Positions 37,527-44,519 of a DNA stretch of 64,000 bases are shown piece after piece. Source of the DNA: Methylobacterium mesophilicum SR1.6/6. Its GTDB lineage: Bacteria; Pseudomonadota; Alphaproteobacteria; Rhizobiales; Beijerinckiaceae. The stretch's first letter is position 1. Every line of letters starts with the position of its first letter. The stretch spans positions 5,475,447 through 5,539,446 of the forward strand of contig NZ_CP043538.1 in NCBI RefSeq assembly GCF_000364445.2, in the 5' to 3' direction. Below the pieces are notes generated by a model, which was not told where the DNA came from, made no database searches, and was given only the letters and a program-made list of their open reading frames with translations. A program made the translations under genes and the position numbers.

Positions 37527-37733
37527 TTACCGGTCGAGGCCCGGGATCAGCGGCCGTTCCGCGGTGAGCGGTCCCTTGGAGCCCGGGAGAAGTCCGACCT
37601 GCGCCAGCCACAATGCCACGATCGCCGCCGCGATGAGTGTTGCCAGGGACGTCAGCCGGCCTGTCCATCGCCGCAGGACGAACATCGCGACCACGACGGC
37701 CAGCAGGGCGACGAGAAGCACGAGCAGGAGCAT
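37527..37733 (-). CDS. Small two-helix membrane protein
   Basis: 68 residues. An N-terminal helix MLLLVLLVALLAVVVAMFVL, a basic turn RRWTGR, a second helix around TLIAAAIVALWLAQVGLLP and a short polar tail. It lies 34 bases upstream of the other two-helix gene on the same strand, so the pair is likely co-transcribed. No family is recognised. Confidence 0.6.
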   Translation of the reverse strand: MLLLVLLVALLAVVVAMFVLRRWTGRLTSLATLIAAAIVALWLAQVGLLPGSKGPLTAERPLIPGLDR

Positions 37734-38087
37734 CGCTGCCCCATGCCACGATCAGGCCGTCACGTCACCGCGGAGGTGAAACAGGATCTCCGGGTCGAGG
37801 CGCAGCTACGGCTCTGTGCGCCCCTGATGCGCCTCGTAAGTTGCTCACAACCCGCCTAGGCGCCCGCCTCGGTTGTTCTGCAGAACGGAAACAGACCCGC
37901 AATGAACCGGTTGCCCGGTGGTCGGGGCGAAAAGGTCTCACGGCGAAAATGCTAGAAATTCCTACCCATTGGCGCGGGCGGGCATACCAATCATGCACGA
38001 AATGCTGGCCGTTGAATGTTTTTGTAACTTGCTTTCGGCGCACGAAGGTAGCAAATCGCAGGAGAGGGGCACATCAGGAATTTTGAA
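37734..38087. other. Promoter and leader region of the MucR homologue
   Basis: 354 bp, with a less GC-rich last part (from about 37930). No gene or repeat was seen. The long leader and lower GC suggest the mucR promoter and possibly its own binding sites, as MucR proteins repress themselves at A+T-rich DNA. Confidence 0.4.
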
Positions 38088-38549
38088 GTGATAGAAGAAA
38101 CATCCGGTCCCAATCCGAATTTCATCGAACTGGCCGGTGATATCGTCGCCGCCTACGTGTCGAACAATCCCGTTCCGGCCGCCGAGCTGCCGGCGCTGAT
38201 CGCCCGCGTGCACGGCGCGATCGCCGGCCTCGTCGCCGGCACGCTGACGGTCGAGACCGGCGCGGCGGCACCGGCGGACGTCGACAAGCCCGGCGCGGCC
38301 CAGATCCGCAAGTCGGTCCGGCCCGACGGCATCGTCAGCTTCATCGACGGCAAGACCTACAAGACGCTCAAGCGCCACCTCACCAGCCACGGCCTCGACC
38401 CGAAGAGCTACCGTGAGCGCTATGGCCTGCCGGCCGACTACCCGATGGTCGCCCCCAGCTACGCCGAGCAGCGCTCCGCCCTCGCCAAGGCCATCGGCCT
38501 CGGACAGCCCGGCGCCATGGCCGAGCGGAAGGGCCGTCAGGCCGCCTGA
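38088..38549 (+). CDS. Ros/MucR family transcriptional regulator lacking the zinc cysteines
   Basis: 153 residues. The N-terminal oligomerisation region (about 1-75, FIELAGDIVAAYVSNNPVPAAELPALI) is followed by the Ros-type DNA-binding domain (about 80-145). Here the zinc-finger positions read IVSFIDGKTYKTLKRHLTSHG: the two cysteines of Ros are Ser and Asp, while both histidines remain. YRERYGLPADYPMVAPSYAEQRSALAKAIGLG is canonical. Zinc-free members are known in Mesorhizobium, so the fold probably persists. These proteins regulate exopolysaccharide, motility and many A+T-rich genes. The GTG at 38088 has AGGA before it. Confidence 0.9.
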   Translation: MIEETSGPNPNFIELAGDIVAAYVSNNPVPAAELPALIARVHGAIAGLVAGTLTVETGAAAPADVDKPGAAQIRKSVRPDGIVSFIDGKTYKTLKRHLTSHGLDPKSYRERYGLPADYPMVAPSYAEQRSALAKAIGLGQPGAMAERKGRQAA

Positions 38550-38745
38550 GCCGATCCGCGTCCCGTCGCGGGGCTGCGCGTGCGGCGCCCGGACGGGATG
38601 CCGCCACGACGCTGCCCGGACGCCGCGATCGTTGCGCGAGCGCCACACTGATCCGCAACGTCGCGCGACACGGACAAGCTGCCTTACTCTGCACAAAGCG
38701 GATGCGCACGTCGGTCCCTGGGACGAGAGTCGAGGGATCAGCGAG

Positions 38746-39015
38746 ATGAAGCGAGAGCAGACGAGTACGGTGGTGCCCTTCCCGGCCCATGTCGCCCCCG
38801 CCATTGCCGACGAGGATACCGCGTCGATCATCGCAGTGCTGCAGGACCAGTTGGCGCTCGCCCGTGAGGGTCGGCTGCGCTCCGTGGCCGTGGTCTCCGT
38901 CTCGGCGGACGGGGAAGCAATCGGAACGCAGTGGTCTTGCAAGGGCGCCGACATCAGCAGCCTGATCGGCAAGCTGACGGTACTCACCCACGACCTGATG
39001 GCTGCCCGGAAGTAA
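38746..39015 (+). CDS. Hypothetical cytoplasmic protein
   Basis: 89 residues from the ATG at 38746, with GAGGGA eight bases upstream. MKREQTSTVVPFPAHVAPA is followed by a helical stretch DTASIIAVLQDQLALAREGRLRSVAVVSVSADG, a GTQWSC sequence and ISSLIGKLTVLTHDLMAARK. The VAVVSVSADG-then-hydrophobic pattern recurs in uncharacterised methylobacterial proteins. No domain is recognised. Confidence 0.6.
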   Translation: MKREQTSTVVPFPAHVAPAIADEDTASIIAVLQDQLALAREGRLRSVAVVSVSADGEAIGTQWSCKGADISSLIGKLTVLTHDLMAARK

Positions 39016-39478
39016 TCACCCGAGCATAAGCCTCGGATCCTCCATCGGGCGGGCGCGGTCGACGCGTCGGCGGTCAAGCCTGCGGCGTCGGTTCGTTTCG
39101 TCGGCGTGTAGGCTCGCTTCGCCACGGAAGGCCGTGGCGCCGCGCGGGAATTGGCGACGATCGGCTCAGCGCGACGGCGCCAGGCCGGTAAGACATTCTC
39201 GACGCCGATGGCATTCGCCTTTTCTCCGACCTGCCCGGGCCGGCCGCCCCAGCAGCGCTGCGGTACAATTCGACCGCCTTGAAGCAGCTCGACCTTGAGA
39301 TCAAATCTCCACACCTTCGCGCGTCGTCGTTCTGCGATGCAGAACTGACATGCACCTTGTTCACCGCGTTCGCGTCTGTCATGCTTCGTCCACGGATGCG
39401 CAAAGACAGATCACGCCGGTTTCATGCGTCCGCAGAATGAGCCCTCCAGGGCCGCGGGACCGGTGAAGAGGAAGCGTC
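39016..39478. other. Intergenic region without a supported gene
   Basis: 463 bp. A minus-strand frame at 39074-39403 lacks a ribosome site and domain. The stretch at 39290-39400 is less GC-rich. No repeat or hairpin terminator was recognised. Confidence 0.35.
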
Positions 39479-39661
39479 ATGTCCCGTCCGATCTACCTCG
39501 CCATCGCGCTCGTCGTGTGCGGAACCGTCGTTACGGTGTTCACCTTCATGCGCGCGCCGCAGTCGAAGGAGTTCGCCGGCTGGGATGTGGCGTTCATGAG
39601 TGGGATCGGCGCGGTCGCCCTTGGCTTCTTGACCACCCTTGTCGAGGTGATCACCGGATAG
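39479..39661 (+). CDS. Small membrane protein
   Basis: 60 residues with two hydrophobic segments (IYLAIALVVCGTVVTVFTF and FMSGIGAVALGFLTTLVEVITG) linked by RAPQSKEFAGWDVA. GAGGAAG precedes the ATG by five bases. It is probably an inner-membrane hairpin of unknown function. Confidence 0.62.
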   Translation: MSRPIYLAIALVVCGTVVTVFTFMRAPQSKEFAGWDVAFMSGIGAVALGFLTTLVEVITG

Positions 39662-39881
39662 GCTTTCGCGGTCCGGACTGGCCTCGTTAGGGCCTTCGGC
39701 GTGGCTCAACCGCCTGGCAGGACGATCCATCACCTGCATACATTCCGCGAATATGTTGTGGATACGACATCAAAACTCATAATTCACAATCGATCGCCAG
39801 TGCAGACAATTTGATGTAATTCAAAAACGTCCCCTGAACGCGTATCGCCGATTCTGCCGCTCGAAGCTCCACGAGGCGGCG

Positions 39882-40181
39882 ATGTTCGAACGACGCAGTT
39901 ACCCGCGTACGCGCCTGAATGAGACCGGCAGCATCTCGGTGGACGAGCACCGGAGCCTGCCGTGCATCGTCTACGACCGATCCGCAGGCGGGATCCGCGT
40001 CGCTCTGCCGGATGCCGAGATCGTGCCGGAGCATTTCGTGCTCAGCATCGATGCCAGCAATGAGTTTCTCGTCTGCCGGGCGGTCTGGCGAAAGGCGGAA
40101 GAGATCGGAGCGACGACGGACGAATCCCCGATCCTACACATGGACGGCCTCGGTCTTACCCGCGCGCTCGAGCTGTCCTGA
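39882..40181 (+). CDS. PilZ-domain protein, c-di-GMP receptor candidate
   Basis: 99 residues, a stand-alone PilZ barrel. The RxxxR motif is present near the start (ERRSYPRTR), and the DxSxxG motif as YDRSAGGIRV, so cyclic di-GMP binding is plausible. The AT-rich 140 bp upstream (39740-39880) should hold its promoter. It is one of two c-di-GMP-related genes in the window, the other being the cyclase at 1766-2824. Confidence 0.85.
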   Translation: MFERRSYPRTRLNETGSISVDEHRSLPCIVYDRSAGGIRVALPDAEIVPEHFVLSIDASNEFLVCRAVWRKAEEIGATTDESPILHMDGLGLTRALELS

Positions 40182-40295
40182 CCGGCATCGACGGACCGAC
40201 CGCCGCAGGGGCGGCACCTTCCCGCGCTCCGGTCGTTCTCTGTCGGGTTGATGTCGCGGCGCGGCGCGTCGCCGGAGTCACATCGGGGACGAATC

Positions 40296-40478
40296 ATGCC
40301 GGATCCGAAATCGCGCGACGCCGACGCAGCGCCTGCTGTCGACCTCCCGCAGGGGCTGCCGACACCGCCGAACAGCGGCGAGATGCCCCCACCGCGGCTT
40401 CCTCCAGCACCGGAGGACGAGCCGATGCCCCCGCGAGAGGAGCCTGCGCCGGAAATCGATGAGGTGACGGGGCTGTGA
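40296..40478 (+). CDS. Proline-rich hypothetical peptide
   Basis: 60 residues, about a third proline, with many Glu/Asp (LPTPPNSGEMPPPRLPPAPE). GGGGA lies seven bases before the ATG. Its stop overlaps the GTG start of the next gene, indicating translational coupling. It is likely disordered. Function unknown. Confidence 0.5.
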   Translation: MPDPKSRDADAAPAVDLPQGLPTPPNSGEMPPPRLPPAPEDEPMPPREEPAPEIDEVTGL

Positions 40479-40804
40479 TCCCGGCGGGACGCAACTTCGC
40501 ACCGTGGGGACGCAGGCCCATTCCAACCGTATGGCCTCAAGGCTTCAGGCTGCCGGGCAGCTGTCTGGGTCTGATCGCCAGCCTCGCTTGGATTTCGGGG
40601 ACCGCGGCGGCCGAGCAACCACTCACCATCGAGCGGCTCAGCACGGAAGGCTGGGAGATCGCCGGCTATACCGGGACCTTCGACAACCGCTCATCCCTCA
40701 TCCTGTTTCGCAGGAAGGACAGGCCGTATCTCGTCCAGTGCTCGATCCTGTACGATGTGACCCGCAACCCGCGCGTGATCACGAACTGCTACGAGCTGCA
40801 CTGA
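40475..40804 (+). CDS. Small secreted protein of unknown function
   Basis: 109 residues. A long signal sequence (hydrophobic SCLGLIASLAWISGTAAA, cleavage before EQPL) precedes a mature region with LSTEGWEIAGYTGTFDNRSSLILFRRKDRPYLVQC and a closing NCYELH, with two cysteines. The GTG start overlaps the preceding stop by four bases. No family is recognised. Confidence 0.6.
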   Translation: MIPAGRNFAPWGRRPIPTVWPQGFRLPGSCLGLIASLAWISGTAAAEQPLTIERLSTEGWEIAGYTGTFDNRSSLILFRRKDRPYLVQCSILYDVTRNPRVITNCYELH

Positions 40805-40853
40805 CGGCGCAGTCGCGGCGCCGTTCGGATGGGCCGCTTCGCCGGAGTGCGCA

Positions 40854-41072
40854 TCAATCCCAGTCGATGTTCAGGGAACGCTCGAAAGCGGCCGCCGACA
40901 TCTCCTTGCCCTTGGGATCGGCGACCGTGATCTCGCGGAAGCCGCGACGGGCAAGTTCCCACGTCTTCTCCATGGCCTGCTCGTCGGTCCCGCAGGCGAA
41001 GGTCATGACGCGCCCGGACGGGTCGATCCCCTTGACGGTGAACACAACGCTCTCCTTGTTCTCCCGACCCAT
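40854..41072 (-). CDS. Small cytoplasmic protein of unknown function
   Basis: 72 residues: MGRENKESVVFTVKGIDPSGRVMTFACG, then a helical stretch TDEQAMEKTWELARRGFREITVADPKGKEMSAAAFERSL. The beta-beta-alpha-beta pattern suggests a tiny mixed fold. No domain is recognised. Confidence 0.6.
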   Translation of the reverse strand: MGRENKESVVFTVKGIDPSGRVMTFACGTDEQAMEKTWELARRGFREITVADPKGKEMSAAAFERSLNIDWD

Positions 41073-41165
41073 ATAGCGCTGCCGATCCGATCCTGCCGCC
41101 GTGGGCGCTCCCGACAGGGAGCCGGAGCGCACGCGGCGCGTTGAAAGGGTGGGGAGAGCTTCAGG

Positions 41166-41351
41166 ATGTCGAACGCGCGCGCGACCGAGCTTTCGGATCA
41201 GGACAGCGCCGCGGTCGAGCCGGAGCCCGGATCGCGCCGGTCGCCTCCTGCGGTCAGGCCTCCGGCGATCACCGACGAGGATCCCGATGTCGGCCTGTCG
41301 CAGAAGGGCCTCGACGAGGACGCCGTGATCCGGCGCGAGACCGACATCTGA
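41166..41351 (+). CDS. Small acidic protein, probably disordered
   Basis: 61 residues, rich in Asp, Glu, Pro and Ser (MSNARATELSDQDSAAVEPEPG...). GGGAGAGCTTCAGG sits just before the ATG. It is divergent from the 72-residue gene with a 93-bp gap. No family is recognised. Confidence 0.45.
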   Translation: MSNARATELSDQDSAAVEPEPGSRRSPPAVRPPAITDEDPDVGLSQKGLDEDAVIRRETDI

Positions 41352-41530
41352 CCGAGCCTCACCCGGACCGCCCAACGGATGGGTGGGGTTGAGGAGCCAG
41401 CTCGTGCACGAGGAGGCAGGATGACGTTGCGAAGATCCCGGTCCCCGTTCGGTCGCGCCGTGTCGGTTCTGAGCGCGCAGGAGGCAGTCGCGGCCCCGGT
41501 TCTTGTGAACGGATCGGAACGGGTGCGCCG

Positions 41531-41773
41531 ATGATGTCGGGCGAGGTTGACCGTCTGGCGGACGAAAGCCTGAGGCTGAGTCTTCGGCAGGCGGAGACCG
41601 TCATCCTGCTCGCTGTTGCCGTCCACTATGCCTGGTTCGAATGGTGGTTCGAAGCGCATCGGTCGGCAGCTTCAGTCTGCAGCGCTCGACAGGATCAGAG
41701 GGCGCGGACACGCCGGTTGATCCGGCTGGGTGTCGCGCCTTCCGCCGCGGCCCGCGACCTGCGCCTCGTCTGA
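41531..41773 (+). CDS. Possible small hypothetical protein
   Basis: 80 residues with a hydrophobic patch AETVILLAVAVHYAWFEWWF and an Arg-rich end. There is no clear ribosome site. It is listed because the frame is the only candidate in a 500-bp stretch, but it may not be a gene. Confidence 0.3.
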   Translation: MMSGEVDRLADESLRLSLRQAETVILLAVAVHYAWFEWWFEAHRSAASVCSARQDQRARTRRLIRLGVAPSAAARDLRLV

Positions 41774-41854
41774 TCATCGACGTCGCGATGCTCGGCACAG
41801 GATGACGCTAGGGCTGAAGCTGCGCCGGAGACGATCGTGCCCCTGGCGTCGCGC

Positions 41855-42109
41855 TCAGCGGCTCACCTCGGCAGAGGCTTGAATGAGGGGCCGAACGAGG
41901 GCGGAGGTGGACCGGATCTGGCTGGCAGGAGCGGCCACGGGCTGGGGCGTGGTCGTCAGATCGCCGGCGGGGTGGACTTCGCGGGTGCTGCGCGCCTGCT
42001 CCCTGTAGAGCGGCGGGGTGAGGTGCAGGCGGTCATCGGCGGCAGCGGGACCGACCAGGACGGCAGCCGTGGCAAGCGCGGCCGAGGCGAGGATGAGGAT
42101 CGTGCGCAT
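41855..42109 (-). CDS. Small secreted protein
   Basis: 84 residues from the ATG at 42109 (GGAGATG four bases before). A signal peptide (MRTILILASAALATAAVLVGPAAA, cleavage before DDRL) leads to a 60-residue polar tail without cysteine (LHLTPPLYREQARSTREVHPAG...). No family is recognised. Confidence 0.62.
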   Translation of the reverse strand: MRTILILASAALATAAVLVGPAAADDRLHLTPPLYREQARSTREVHPAGDLTTTPQPVAAPASQIRSTSALVRPLIQASAEVSR

Positions 42110-42515
42110 GGGGCATCTCCGTTTCGAGCGCGGATCGATCGCAGGACACGACCGACACCCGCAGAAAACCATGGATTTGTGCGTTGCGGCATGTTGATTG
42201 CGCATTGCACCATAACGCCGCATCGGAACGGTACTGCAATGTTTCCGATGCATTCTGAGAGCGAGATTTGAGGAAGGACTGTTGAAGCCATGCATTGACT
42301 GCAAGCGGAATTAAACTTCCATATGCCGAGTTCAAATCAAAATTGAGGCCGTATAAGATTTGATTTTCAGAGACGACGCAGTTCCTGCCCCCTGCCCGCG
42401 CATGCGGACTGAGGACCGGCGCGGAACCGCGACACGAATCGGCAACACGATCGCCAGATCCACGTCACACGGCGGCGTTAGGGATGGCGAGCCCGCGAAG
42501 CACTCGGAGCGAGAG
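42110..42515. other. AT-rich intergenic island
   Basis: 406 bp. From about 42165 to 42370 the sequence is far less GC-rich than anything nearby, with AAATCAAAATTG (42339-42350) and AGATTTGATTTT (42356-42367) forming an imperfect inverted repeat. No gene is supported. It is a likely promoter or binding region for an A+T-preferring regulator such as MucR. Confidence 0.45.
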
Positions 42516-42743
42516 ATGACGCCCGCCGATCTCGACATGCGCGCCGAACTGACCGTCTGGCCCCGGCGCTCGCCTGGCCGTTCCGCCGAGGGACGACCGT
42601 TTAAAACCCTCAGGGAAGCACTCGCCGTCGCCGCACAGGCGATCGAGGCCGAGGATGCTCAACCTTGGATCATCACCGAGGCGGGCGACATCCTCTCGCC
42701 GCGTTGGATCCGGGCCAACACCCTTGGGCGCCCGCTTCAATAG
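42516..42743 (+). CDS. Small hypothetical protein
   Basis: 75 residues from the ATG at 42516 (GGAG seven bases before). MTPADLDMRAELTVWPRRSP leads to FKTLREALAVAAQAIEAEDAQPWIITEAGDILSPRWIRAN. The conserved-looking REALAVAA...PWIITEAGDIL pattern occurs in short methylobacterial proteins. No domain is recognised. Confidence 0.6.
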   Translation: MTPADLDMRAELTVWPRRSPGRSAEGRPFKTLREALAVAAQAIEAEDAQPWIITEAGDILSPRWIRANTLGRPLQ

Positions 42744-42789
42744 GGTCTTCAGCCCCGATTTCGGTCACCCGGGGCGCCGTCGAAAGCGA

Positions 42790-43116
42790 TCAGCAGCCGA
42801 TACAGATGTCGTGCACCACGTGTTCGCGTTTGGGCCCTGTGCGCTGGTTGGGAAGCTGGCCGTCGATCACCGGCAATCCACTGCCAAGCGCCTTGAATCG
42901 CCGCCGACTGCCCTGGAATTCGACCTGGGGCGCGACCGGTGCTGGCGTCTCTGCGGCAGAGGGCGGCGCCCGTGCGGGAACGCCGTTCGCCATGCCGGGC
43001 TCGGGAAGCGTCAAGGCCATGCCGGGAGTTGGCGCCGTCTGCGCGAACTCCCCCGCTTGCACCGAGAAAGGCGAGGCGACGAGGGCCGTTAGGACAAGCC
43101 AGCTTCGCGGATGCAT
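42790..43116 (-). CDS. Small secreted protein
   Basis: 108 residues from the ATG at 43116; a further ATG nine bases upstream is too close to the AGGA. A signal peptide (MHPRSWLVLTALVASPFSVQA) leads to a Pro/Ala-rich middle (NGVPARAPPSAAETPAPVAP) and an end with HDICIGC. The two terminal cysteines could form a disulfide or bind metal. It is the first of three secreted genes on the minus strand. No family is recognised. Confidence 0.62.
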   Translation of the reverse strand: MHPRSWLVLTALVASPFSVQAGEFAQTAPTPGMALTLPEPGMANGVPARAPPSAAETPAPVAPQVEFQGSRRRFKALGSGLPVIDGQLPNQRTGPKREHVVHDICIGC

Positions 43117-43183
43117 CGCGCACATTCCTGGCTCTGCCTCTGGACGCCGGCGCGGGGTCGCGCCGGCGGTGTTTCGGAGACTC

Positions 43184-43432
43184 TCAGTAGGCCCGTCCGT
43201 AGAAGGGCTGGGAGACCGGACGATAGCGGTCGCTCACCGGCCACGTATAGGGTTGATCCCTGGCCGTCCGAAGCGTCGATCCGAATTTCGGCTCGGTGAA
43301 GCCGATCCCATGCAGGCCCGATGCCCTGTCGGCCCCGCGAGTCTTGGTCCCCGCCTCGCGCGCAAACGCCGCGCTGGAGACGCCCAGAACGAGAACGGCC
43401 GCGAGCGAGATGCGGCCCACCGTGACGTTCAT
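43184..43432 (-). CDS. Small secreted protein
   Basis: 82 residues. AGGAGG is perfectly placed before the ATG at 43432. A signal peptide (MNVTVGRISLAAVLVLGVSSAAFA) leads to a 58-residue mature part with many Arg/Gly and a Tyr-rich end (QPYTWPVSDRYRPVSQPFYGRAY). No cysteine. No family is recognised. Confidence 0.68.
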   Translation of the reverse strand: MNVTVGRISLAAVLVLGVSSAAFAREAGTKTRGADRASGLHGIGFTEPKFGSTLRTARDQPYTWPVSDRYRPVSQPFYGRAY

Positions 43433-43511
43433 CCCTGCCTCCTGTCCCGGCCCAGGTGCCGGCTCAGAAGGAACGGCACCGCTTGAGACCGGTTCCGCGT
43501 CGACCGGTCCC

Positions 43512-44342
43512 TCAGAAGGTGTCAGCCCCGACGAGGCAGGCCTCGGCCGGCAAGCCTTTGCAGGCACTGCTCCCTGAGCCGGGCGCCGCGCCCGCGATGC
43601 CGGCACCGCCGGAGGCGCCGCCCGCGGCCTGTGGCGTGCGCGCCGTGGCGGCGGCATCGAGATCGCGGTCTGTGATCCCGGACGTGCCGACAGCGATTCC
43701 GGCGCCGCCACTGCTTGCGCCGCCGCTGGCCGCAATCCCCGATGTCGCGAAGCCGGTGCCGAGGCGCCCCTGTCCGGTCGAGACCCCGAAAACGCCGCCC
43801 GTCGATGTCCCGGTGCCACCGGCTCCGAAGCCGTTTGCCGGGGAGGTCAGGCCGCTCGCGGAGGCGCCGACCGGCAGGCTGCCGGAGCCGATCGACGAGA
43901 CGCCGCCCCCGATCGAACCCTGCGCCGAGCGTGCGGTGGAACTGGAGCCGATCCGGATCCCGGTAGCGCCGATCGTGTTGCCGATCCCGCTCGAACCGGC
44001 CGTCGTCCCCGCGAGTCCGGCGCCGCCCGTATCCCCGGTTCCCGACGGGCCGAGTTGGCCCGCGGCGAGTCCGGTTCCAGACGGCGCGCCGATGGTGCCG
44101 CCACCGCCGCCCGAGCGGCTGAGGCTGAGCTGGCCGGCATTGACGAGGCCGCCGGTCTGCGCCGAGAGGGTCGGGAAGGGGCCGGTGGTCGTTCCGCCGC
44201 CGAGGCTGAGCTGCCCGGGATTAGCGATGGCGCTGTTGGGCTCCAGGGAGGCCGAATTCGGGACCGTCGCGGTGGCCGACAGGCTCTGGGCCCAGGCCGG
44301 GACGGCGATCGGCAACAGCAGGGCGGCGAGGATGGCCCGCAT
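43512..44342 (-). CDS. Secreted Gly/Ser/Ala/Thr-rich low-complexity protein
   Basis: 276 residues from the ATG at 44342 (GGAGA six bases before). A signal peptide (MRAILAALLLPIAVPAWA) precedes a long region of Gly, Ser, Thr and Ala with NPGQLSLGG / NAGQLSLSR and SGTGLAAGQLGPSGTG-like repeats. The only cysteines are in the C-terminal ACKGLPAEACLVGAD. The composition resembles surface or biofilm matrix proteins, but this is inference. It is the upstream gene of three secreted genes on this strand. Confidence 0.7.
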   Translation of the reverse strand: MRAILAALLLPIAVPAWAQSLSATATVPNSASLEPNSAIANPGQLSLGGGTTTGPFPTLSAQTGGLVNAGQLSLSRSGGGGGTIGAPSGTGLAAGQLGPSGTGDTGGAGLAGTTAGSSGIGNTIGATGIRIGSSSTARSAQGSIGGGVSSIGSGSLPVGASASGLTSPANGFGAGGTGTSTGGVFGVSTGQGRLGTGFATSGIAASGGASSGGAGIAVGTSGITDRDLDAAATARTPQAAGGASGGAGIAGAAPGSGSSACKGLPAEACLVGADTF

Positions 44343-44519
44343 GATTGTCTCCGCGTGAGGCGCTTCAGGGATCAACGAAGCCGCGGCCCGTGCGGGTCCG
44401 GCGGCGCGCTGACGCGGACCACCCACCGCAGCGGCCGGAACGGGAGGTTGCGGCCTTCATCCTGCCGGAAAGCCGGTGTCGTCTGACAGGCGGATCCGCC
44501 CGAACCCACGACTGCACCG

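Noticed and set aside
39074..39403. Minus-strand 109-codon frame
   Set aside because: No ribosome site or domain; composition unlike its neighbours.
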